In this document: positions 23,004-29,679 of the stretch, one piece after another
How positions within the stretch are numbered: position 1 is the stretch's first letter
Layout: the number at the start of each line of letters is the position of its first letter
NCBI GenBank assembly: GCA_944386905.1
Contig: CALXCW010000005.1
Location: 1-34,011, forward strand
DNA: 34,011 nucleotides
Direction: 5' to 3'
Origin: an uncultured Oscillospiraceae bacterium
GTDB taxonomy: Bacteria > Bacillota > Clostridia > Oscillospirales > Oscillospiraceae
Notes under the pieces: model-generated
What the model was told of the DNA's origin: nothing
The model's input: the letters and a program-made list of their open reading frames with translations, nothing else
The model's database searches: none
Position numbers and translations under genes: made by a program

Positions 23004-24716
23004 TCAATCCTGCGGTTCTTCGCTGGTATCACCGGCGGTTTCCGTGCCGGTATTCGTCTCATCAGGGGTTTCCGTGCCGGTATTCGTCCCGTCGGCGCTC
23101 TCCGTCTCGCCGCTCTCCTCCGACTCCGCGGAAGGCACGGTGGGAGCTGTGCGGTCGAGGAGGGCAAAGAGCTCCGGCGAGGAGGCCATGGGATAACCCT
23201 GGGCAAGCTCGGTGAGCGTCTCGGTGAAGCGCTCGCTGCGCATCAGCTCCTCCACGGCCAGCTTCCAATAGATGTCCTCCCCCTCTCCGGAGAAGTACAT
23301 GATGTGATAGCCGTAGGAGGTCTTGACGATCTCGCTGTCGCCCACGGCGCGGCCGTCGGCAAAGCACCAGTCGTTGAATTCCGTGACCATCTGGCCGGGA
23401 TAGACATCCTCGTAGAGGCCGCCGGTGGTTTGTGAGCCGGGATCCTGGGTGTATTCCGTGGCCAGAGCGGCGAAGCTCTCCTCGGTGGCCTCGCCGGCCT
23501 TCCATTCGTCGTAGATCCGCTGCGCCTCGGCCTCGGCCGCCGCCCAGCTTTCCTCACTCTCGGTGTCCTCGGGCGAGATGAGAATGTGGCGGACATCAAT
23601 GACATTCTTGTCCACCTTTTGCAGCCCGTAGCTCGACTGGAGCGACTCGGCATTGGCGTCGTAGTAGTCCGAGAGCTCCGCGTCGGTAAAGGTCATGCTG
23701 TTGATCAGGGAGTTGGCATAGCCCGAAGCAATCTGGTTGACCTCTAGGAAGGTGCGGTAGCTCTCCAGTGTGGCGGCAGCGCCGAAGAAGTCGTCAAGAT
23801 AGCGCTCGGCATCGTCGTAGCCGTTCTGCACGGCGACGGCGTTGAGATCATCGGCCAGGGAATCCAGAGAGGCCTGCATATCCTCATCCAGGGTATAGCC
23901 CGCAGCCATGGCCTCGTCATAGAGGGCCGCCGTCTGCTGGAAGGCCTGCAGAGAGGCATCAATGAAGAACTTCTGCCAGGTGTCGGCGCCGTTTAAGTCC
24001 AGCTGCTCGTCCAGGGGCTTGGTGGTATCCATAAGATACATCAGATAGGAGCCGTAGTTGGTATAGAATGAATAATACTGCTGGTCATAGTAATACAGCA
24101 GCTCCCGGTTGGTGAGCTCCAGGCTGCCCGCGGTGGCCACCACCGTATCCATGGCCTTTTCCACATCCTCCGCCGGGATGGTGACTGTCTCACCGTCGGC
24201 GTTGAGATAGGTAAAGACCTGCTCTCCGGTGGCTTCGTCGGTTGCAAAGTGGGCGGAGTAGGAGCGGTAGCCATAGGCGTTGTTGTGCAGCAGCGGATTG
24301 GCAGCCGCCTCCTCGGCGGTAATCTGGGTAGTGGCATCGCTCTCAGACGCATCGGAGGGGGTGTCGGCAGTGGTATCCTGGGTATCGCTCTGGGCGGCAT
24401 CGTTTTGGGCGCGGTTGCGATCCCAGGCGCTCTTGCCAACCACCGCGGCCACAGCCAGCACCGCCACCAACACCAGGGCTACCACGGCGCCGCGGCCGCC
24501 CTTCTTGGGCGTGGGGGACTCCGGGGTGGTCTCGGGCATGACAGGAGCGGCTTCAGAGGCTTCGGGGGCTTCCGGGGCGGCTTCCACCGTCTCAGGGGCG
24601 GCTTCCGGGGCTTCGGCCGAGGTCTCGGCGGCCGGCGCCTCCCAGGGCGCGCCGCAGGTGGGGCAGACCTGGGCCTCGTCGTCCATGGCCCCTTGACAGT
24701 TGTGACAGATCTTCAT
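23004..24716 (-). CDS. Membrane-anchored PrsA/SurA-like peptidyl-prolyl isomerase with N-terminal zinc ribbon
   Basis: This is a protein of about 570 residues. The N-terminus is a small zinc ribbon (MKICHNCQG, CPTCG; Cys4, 7, 18, 21). An Ala/Glu/Pro-rich linker, a single membrane segment near residues 78-96 (VVALVLVAVLAVAAVVG) and a Thr/Asp-rich linker follow. Next come a helical SurA-type chaperone region and a parvulin rotamase domain around residues 368-475, with DVRHILIS, FAALATEYTQDPGS, GGLYEDVYPGQM and SYGYHIMYF. The C-terminus is a Thr/Glu/Gly-rich tail with a repeated TNTGTET unit. The likely role is folding of exported proteins, with the ribbon on the cytoplasmic side. ATG at 24716 comes 4 bases after the previous stop. 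GTG at 24728, overlapping it, is the alternative. Confidence 0.88.
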   Translation of the reverse strand: MKICHNCQGAMDDEAQVCPTCGAPWEAPAAETSAEAPEAAPETVEAAPEAPEASEAAPVMPETTPESPTPKKGGRGAVVALVLVAVLAVAAVVGKSAWDRNRAQNDAAQSDTQDTTADTPSDASESDATTQITAEEAAANPLLHNNAYGYRSYSAHFATDEATGEQVFTYLNADGETVTIPAEDVEKAMDTVVATAGSLELTNRELLYYYDQQYYSFYTNYGSYLMYLMDTTKPLDEQLDLNGADTWQKFFIDASLQAFQQTAALYDEAMAAGYTLDEDMQASLDSLADDLNAVAVQNGYDDAERYLDDFFGAAATLESYRTFLEVNQIASGYANSLINSMTFTDAELSDYYDANAESLQSSYGLQKVDKNVIDVRHILISPEDTESEESWAAAEAEAQRIYDEWKAGEATEESFAALATEYTQDPGSQTTGGLYEDVYPGQMVTEFNDWCFADGRAVGDSEIVKTSYGYHIMYFSGEGEDIYWKLAVEELMRSERFTETLTELAQGYPMASSPELFALLDRTAPTVPSAESEESGETESADGTNTGTETPDETNTGTETAGDTSEEPQD

Positions 24717-24720
24717 GGTT

Positions 24721-25827
24721 TCACTCACTTTCTTGTTCTTCGCCGGTCACACCGGCCATATCATACAATCCCTCCGGGGCTGTCAGGCGCACTTTGTTGT
24801 AATTGACCTGACAGGGGTATGCCTCGCAGAGGGACAGGTATTGATTTTGATACGTCTCGTGGCGCACATCGTCCTCGGCCAGGAGATACCAATAGGTCTC
24901 CTCTCCTGCGGCCACATAGTAGCAGATGGCGGCGGTGCCGTCATCCTCTTCCACCACGGCGTGATCTTCCGGCCTGCGATCCTCGTCCAGGAACCAGGCC
25001 AGGGCTGCCTCGCCCACATCGGCCGGCGTTACAGGCTCCAACTCTCCGGTCGTACCCTGGTGGGCCGCGCTCAGATTGTCCAGCAGCTCCCGCGTGGCGC
25101 CGCCAGCGAGGAAGTCGCCATAGACGCTCTGGGCCTCGGCGCTGTTGTCAAAGGGGAGGTATACGCCCTTTGGCAGGGGCGGATCGTCCCGGCTGACGCC
25201 GTAGTTTTCCAGATATTCCCCGGCGTGGCCCTCGTAATAATCGAGAATCTCTTCCTCGGTGGGCGCAATGGTCTCAAAGAGCCGGTCTGCGTAGGCCGAA
25301 GCCAGATATGACCACGTCAAATATGTCCGGAAGCTGGCTTCCTCCGCGCCTGCGCCGTAGGAGGCCCGGAGATAGCCGTCAAGATCCTCATAGCCGCCTT
25401 CGGTCGCGGCGGTGCGGAAGTTCTCCACCACCGTCTCCAGCTCCTGCTGCATGTCCTCGGGCAGCGTGAAATCCGCCGCCTGGGCGGCAAAGACCATGGC
25501 AAGGGTCTCCTGAATGGTGGCCAGGGTCTCCTCCAGCAGATAGTCCTGCCAGGACTGGCTTTCGCTGTAGGCCTGCTGTGAAAGGGGCTTGGAGAAGTCC
25601 ACCACGCCCTCGAGATAGTCGCCGTAGGCCCCGGCAAAATAGAAGTATTCGCTCCAATAAAAATAAGCCAGCTGGGTGTTGTCCAGGGTCAGATCACCGC
25701 AGCGCACCACGTCGTCGCTCAGGCCCTGTCGGCTGGCCGCAAAAATCCCCAGGGCCGTAAGGGCCAGGAAGGCCACGACCAGGCCGGCCGAAAGCCACCG
25801 CAGGGGCTTGTGAGAGGACTGTTCCAA
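24721..25827 (-). CDS. Membrane-anchored SurA/PrsA-like protein lacking a recognisable rotamase domain
   Basis: This is a 368-residue protein with one N-terminal membrane segment (about residues 12-32) and an extracytoplasmic helical region. That region resembles the chaperone part of its downstream neighbour: both have a Tyr-rich YYxxxY-type stretch, then LxEQ/SQQ, W-Q-(Y/F)-L and an EExI-DYY segment. In place of the parvulin domain is a shorter, poorly matching segment (PKGVYLPFDNSAEAQSVYGDFLAGG). It is probably a paralogue that arose by duplication and kept only chaperone activity. The start is TTG at 25827, with AAGGAG 7 bases upstream. It is the first gene of the operon, behind the promoter at 25857-25885. 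Confidence 0.72.
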   Translation of the reverse strand: MEQSSHKPLRWLSAGLVVAFLALTALGIFAASRQGLSDDVVRCGDLTLDNTQLAYFYWSEYFYFAGAYGDYLEGVVDFSKPLSQQAYSESQSWQDYLLEETLATIQETLAMVFAAQAADFTLPEDMQQELETVVENFRTAATEGGYEDLDGYLRASYGAGAEEASFRTYLTWSYLASAYADRLFETIAPTEEEILDYYEGHAGEYLENYGVSRDDPPLPKGVYLPFDNSAEAQSVYGDFLAGGATRELLDNLSAAHQGTTGELEPVTPADVGEAALAWFLDEDRRPEDHAVVEEDDGTAAICYYVAAGEETYWYLLAEDDVRHETYQNQYLSLCEAYPCQVNYNKVRLTAPEGLYDMAGVTGEEQESE

Positions 25828-25856
25828 AAGACCGCTCCTTTCCGCTCAGTCGTTTC

Positions 25857-25885
25857 AGTCTATCACAGGGGCGGCCGTTTTTCAA
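25857..25885 (-). promoter_or_regulatory. Sigma-A-type promoter of the foldase/lipid-kinase operon
   Basis: On the minus strand TTGAAA (25880-25885) and TAGACT (25857-25862) are separated by 17 bases. The start would be near 25850, about 23 bases before the TTG start codon. Confidence 0.6.
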
Positions 25886-25923
25886 TCGAATTGCCTTGAA
25901 CAAATTGTGAATTTGCAGCCGGA

Positions 25924-27411
25924 TTACGACTTATGGTACAGCCGCTGGCTCTCATAGACCGGCTCGTAGGTCACGTGGGCGCCCAGCTTCTTAAACACGT
26001 TCTCATCCACCGATGAGAGGATCACCGTGGAGTGCACCTCCGCGCCCCGGAGGCTGCTGAGGGCCTCCATGGCCAGCTCTGCCGTGGGGTTGGTAACGGC
26101 GCACATGGAAAGGGCAATGAGCATTTCGTCGGTGTGCAGCCGGGGATTGCGGTTGCCCAGGTGGGCCACCTTCAGATGCTGGATCGGCGCAAGCACCGTG
26201 GGAGAAATGAGATCCACCTGGTCGGCAATCCCGGCCAGATGCTTCAGCGCATTGAGCAGCGCCGCACAGGAGGCGCCCATCAGCGCCGAAGTCTTGCCGG
26301 TGATGATGCTGCCGTCGGTGAGCTCAATGGCCATGGCCGGTTCGCCGGTGCGCTCGGCCACAGCCCGCGCCGCGGGCACGGTGCGCCGCCGCTCCGGCGT
26401 GAGATCCAGCGACTGCATCAAAACCTCCATCTTGTGGATCTGGCTCGGGGCGGCCAGGCCCTTCTTCACGGCGCTGGTTGTGGCAAAGTACCGCCGGATA
26501 ATCTCCTGGCGGGAGGCCTCGCGGCAGACCTCGTCGTCCACGATGGCATAGCCCGCCATGTTGACGCCCATGTCCGTGGGGCTCTTATAGGGACAATGAC
26601 CGTAGATCTTGCGGAACATTGCCTCCAAAACCGGGAAGATCTCGATGTCGCGGTTGTAGTTCACGGTGGTCTCGCCGTAGGCCTCCAGATGGAAGGGATC
26701 GATCATATTCACGTCGTCCAGATCCACGGTAGCTGCCTCATAGGCCAAATTCACCGGATGCTTGAGAGGCAGATTCCACACCGGGAAGGTCTCGTACTTG
26801 GCATAGCCCGCCCGGATGCCCCGGCGGTGCTCCTGGTAAAGCTGGCTGAGGCACGTGGCCATCTTTCCCGAGCCGGGGCCGGGGGCCGTGATGACCACAA
26901 TGGGGCGGGAGGTCTCGATATACTCATTCTTGCCGAAGCCCTCGTCGGAGACGATGAGGGGGATATTGGAGGGATACTCGTCGATGGGATAGTGGCGGTA
27001 GACCCGCACGCCCATGTCCTCCAGCTTGTGCTGGAAAGCCTCGGCGGCGTGCTGGCCGCGGAAGCGGGTCATCACCACGCTGCCCACATACAGCCCGAAC
27101 TCCCGGAAGGCGTCGATCAGGCGCATCACATCCAGGTCATAGGTGATGCCCAGGTCGCCCCGCCGCTTATTTTTCTCGATGTCGTCTGCGGAGATGCACA
27201 CCACCAGCTCCGCCTGGTCGCGGAGCTTGAGAAGCATGCGCATCTTGCTGTCGGGCTGGAACCCCGGCAGCACCCGCGCGGCATGGTAATCGTCAAAGAG
27301 CTTGCCGCCGAATTCCAGATAGAGCTTGCCGCCGAACTGCTCCACGCGGCTGAGGATCCGCTCGGTCTGTAGGCTCAGATATTTTTCATTGTCGAACCCG
27401 ATCTGCTGCAC
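25924..27411 (-). CDS. DUF1846 family protein
   Basis: This is a 495-residue cytoplasmic protein of the DUF1846 family (PF08903 type), common in Firmicutes and without an established function. The N-terminus MQQIGFDNEKYLSLQTERI and the GGKLYLEFGGKLFDDYHAARVLPGF segment are family hallmarks. ITAPGPGSGKMATCLSQLYQE resembles a P-loop, so nucleotide binding is plausible. DLGITYDLDVMRLIDAFRE and the NMAGYAIVDDEVCREASRQEI helix are also well conserved. The start is GTG at 27411, with GGAG 8 bases upstream. The gene is monocistronic, divergent from the topoisomerase pair and preceded by a good promoter. A clear terminator was not seen. Confidence 0.9.
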   Translation of the reverse strand: MQQIGFDNEKYLSLQTERILSRVEQFGGKLYLEFGGKLFDDYHAARVLPGFQPDSKMRMLLKLRDQAELVVCISADDIEKNKRRGDLGITYDLDVMRLIDAFREFGLYVGSVVMTRFRGQHAAEAFQHKLEDMGVRVYRHYPIDEYPSNIPLIVSDEGFGKNEYIETSRPIVVITAPGPGSGKMATCLSQLYQEHRRGIRAGYAKYETFPVWNLPLKHPVNLAYEAATVDLDDVNMIDPFHLEAYGETTVNYNRDIEIFPVLEAMFRKIYGHCPYKSPTDMGVNMAGYAIVDDEVCREASRQEIIRRYFATTSAVKKGLAAPSQIHKMEVLMQSLDLTPERRRTVPAARAVAERTGEPAMAIELTDGSIITGKTSALMGASCAALLNALKHLAGIADQVDLISPTVLAPIQHLKVAHLGNRNPRLHTDEMLIALSMCAVTNPTAELAMEALSSLRGAEVHSTVILSSVDENVFKKLGAHVTYEPVYESQRLYHKS

Positions 27412-27449
27412 ATTGATCGCTCCAATCTGCTAAAAATATTCCAATGTAA

Positions 27450-27478
27450 AATATAGCCGTTTTTGTTCCAGAATGCAA
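27450..27478 (-). promoter_or_regulatory. Sigma-A-type promoter of the DUF1846 gene
   Basis: On the minus strand TTGCAT (27473-27478) and TATATT (27450-27455) are 17 bases apart. It lies back to back with the promoter of the topoisomerase genes. Confidence 0.65.
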
Positions 27479-27500
27479 CCTCTGGTTTTCTCCCCCGCGT

Positions 27501-27529
27501 TTGACAAGGGCAAACTTTTTGGCTATACT
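27501..27529 (+). promoter_or_regulatory. Sigma-A-type promoter of the topoisomerase genes
   Basis: TTGACA (27501-27506) and TATACT (27524-27529) have a 17-base spacer and match the consensus at 11 of 12 positions. The start would be near 27536, about 44 bases before the ATG. Confidence 0.8.
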
Positions 27530-27579
27530 TAAAATGTATGACTATGAGCATCTGTAAACACCGAGCTGAGAGGAACTTT

Positions 27580-29562
27580 ATGACGAAAAAACAAACCTAT
27601 GGAAACGACTCCATCGCCTCGCTCAAGGGCGCCGATCGGGTGCGCAAGCGCCCCGCCGTGATCTTCGGCTCCGACGGCCTGGAGGGCTGCGAGCATGCCG
27701 TTTTTGAAATTCTCTCCAACGCCATTGACGAGGCCCGGGAGGGCCACGGCGATACCATCACCGTCACCGCTTATCTCGACCACTCCATCGAGGTGGAGGA
27801 CTTCGGCCGGGGCTGCCCCGTGGACTGGAACGAGGCCGAAGGCCGCTACAACTGGGAGCTGGTCTTTTGTGAGCTCTACGCCGGCGGCAAGTATCAGAAC
27901 AACGCCGGCGGCGACTATGAATACTCCCTGGGCCTCAACGGTCTGGGCGCCTGCGCCACGCAGTATGCCTCGCGGTATTTCGACGCCACCATCCGCCGCG
28001 ACGGCCTGCGCTACGACCTCCATTTTGAGCGCGGCGAGCTGGTGGGTGAGATGAAAAAATCCCCCGCCGACCGAAAAAAAACTGGCTCCACCTTCCGCTG
28101 GCTTCCCGACCTGGATGTTTTTACCGACATCGCCATCCCCACAGAGTTCTTTGAGGACGTCCTCAAACGCCAGGCCGTGGTCAACGCCGGCGTGACCTTC
28201 CGTTTCCGCCGGGAAATTGCCCCGGGAAAGCTGGAGACAAAGGATTTTCTCTACGAACGGGGCATTTTGGACTATGTCGCCGAGCTCACCGAAGCCGGAG
28301 CCATGACCATCCCGCAGTATTGGGAGGCAGAGCGCAAAGGGCGCGACCGAGAGGATAAGCCCGAATACAAGGTGAAGCTCTCGGCGGCACTGTGCTTTTC
28401 CAATCAGGTCAGCTGCATCGAATATTACCACAACTCCTCCTGGCTGGAGCACGGCGGCGCGCCGGAGAAGGCTGTGAAGAACGCCTTTGTCTACGCCATC
28501 GACGCCTACCTGAAGGCCAACAACAAATATACCAAATCCGAAAGCAAGATCACCTTCCAGGATGTTGCCGACTGCCTGGTGCTGGTGACCAACTGTTTCT
28601 CCACCCAGACCTCTTACGAAAACCAGACGAAAAAGGCCATCACCAACAAGTTTGTCCAAGAGGCCATGACCGAATTCTTCCGCGCCCGGCTGCAGGTCTA
28701 CTTCATCGAAAACGCCGCCGAGGCCGCGAGAATTGCCGAACAGGTGCTCTTAAACAAGCGCAGCCGCGAGACCGCGGAAAAGACCCGTCTCAACATCAAA
28801 AAGAAGCTCTCGGGCACCATTGACCTCTCTAACCGCGTTCAAAAGTTCGTGGATTGCCGGAGTAAAGACGTATCCAGGCGGGAAATTTATATTGTGGAGG
28901 GCGACAGCGCCTTGGGCTCGGTGAAACTCAGCCGGGACGCGGAGTTCCAGGGCATCATGCCCATCCGGGGCAAGATCTTGAACTGCCTCAAGGCCGACTA
29001 TGACCGGATCTTCAAGTCCGACATCATCACCGATCTCATCAAGGTTTTGGGCTGCGGCGTGGAGGTGCAGGGCAAAAAAGCCAAGGATTTGAGCGCCTTC
29101 GACCTGAGCAGCTTCCGTTGGAACAAGGTGGTCATCTGCACCGATGCCGACGTGGACGGTTTTCAGATCCGCACCCTGGTTTTGACCATGCTCTACCGCC
29201 TGACGCCGACGCTCATCGAAAAGGGCTATGTCTATATCGCCGAGTCGCCCCTCTATGAAATCAACACCAAGGATAAGACGTATTTCGCCTACTCCGACAG
29301 TGAAAAGGCCGAGATTTTGAAGAACCTAGAGGGCAAAAAGGTGACCATCGCCCGCTCCAAGGGCCTGGGCGAGAACGAGCCGGAAATGATGTGGCTGACC
29401 ACCATGAACCCTGAGACAAGGCGGCTCATCAAGGTCATGCCCGAGGATGCGGCCAGGACGGCGGAGGTGTTTGACCTCCTCCTGGGCGACGACTTAACCG
29501 GCCGCAAGGAGCACATCGCCCTCCACGGCCACGAATACCTGGAACTGGCGGATATTTCGTAA
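27580..29562 (+). CDS. Divergent type IIA topoisomerase subunit B (ParE/GyrB-like)
   Basis: This is a 660-residue ATPase subunit of a type IIA topoisomerase. The GHKL ATPase motifs are present but divergent. VFEILSNAIDEA carries the catalytic Glu43, EDFGRGCPVD has the ATP-binding Asp, and SLGLNGLGACA replaces the usual LHGVGAS lid motif. The TOPRIM domain has EGDSALGSVK (about residue 440, usually EGDSAGGSAK), MPIRGKILN and TDADVDGFQIRT (about 520, usually DADVDGSHIRT), so the Mg-binding acids are intact. GLGENEPEMMWLTTMNPETR near the end is typical. I chose ATG at 27580, with AGAGG about 7 bases upstream, over the upstream frame at 27538. It forms an operon with the A subunit. It is more likely topoisomerase IV-like or a second system than the main gyrase. 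Confidence 0.87.
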   Translation: MTKKQTYGNDSIASLKGADRVRKRPAVIFGSDGLEGCEHAVFEILSNAIDEAREGHGDTITVTAYLDHSIEVEDFGRGCPVDWNEAEGRYNWELVFCELYAGGKYQNNAGGDYEYSLGLNGLGACATQYASRYFDATIRRDGLRYDLHFERGELVGEMKKSPADRKKTGSTFRWLPDLDVFTDIAIPTEFFEDVLKRQAVVNAGVTFRFRREIAPGKLETKDFLYERGILDYVAELTEAGAMTIPQYWEAERKGRDREDKPEYKVKLSAALCFSNQVSCIEYYHNSSWLEHGGAPEKAVKNAFVYAIDAYLKANNKYTKSESKITFQDVADCLVLVTNCFSTQTSYENQTKKAITNKFVQEAMTEFFRARLQVYFIENAAEAARIAEQVLLNKRSRETAEKTRLNIKKKLSGTIDLSNRVQKFVDCRSKDVSRREIYIVEGDSALGSVKLSRDAEFQGIMPIRGKILNCLKADYDRIFKSDIITDLIKVLGCGVEVQGKKAKDLSAFDLSSFRWNKVVICTDADVDGFQIRTLVLTMLYRLTPTLIEKGYVYIAESPLYEINTKDKTYFAYSDSEKAEILKNLEGKKVTIARSKGLGENEPEMMWLTTMNPETRRLIKVMPEDAARTAEVFDLLLGDDLTGRKEHIALHGHEYLELADIS

Positions 29563-29648
29563 GGCAGGGCTCCCTGCCGGGGTGCGTTTTGCGGAAGATT
29601 CCCGGGAATCGCGACTGCCCTACGGGCGGCCATGCAGGCCGCCCCTAC
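29563..29648. repeat. Cluster of short palindromes between the two topoisomerase genes
   Basis: The 117-base gap holds GGCAGGG-ct-CCCTGCC (29563-29578) directly after the stop, a perfect 14-bp palindrome (29597-29610), and GGGCGGCC-N5-GGCCGCCC (29624-29644). The last is flanked by direct copies of CCCTAC (29618-29623 and 29643-29648 region). The last unit resembles short G+C-rich palindromic repeats that I associate with gut Clostridia. That resemblance is from memory and was not searched. Confidence 0.65.
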
Positions 29649-29679
29649 ATCCAACATCCCACATTGGAAGGATTCACTT

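Noticed and set aside
26032-27372. A 446-codon plus-strand open frame
   Set aside because: It is antisense to the DUF1846 gene and has no family motif.
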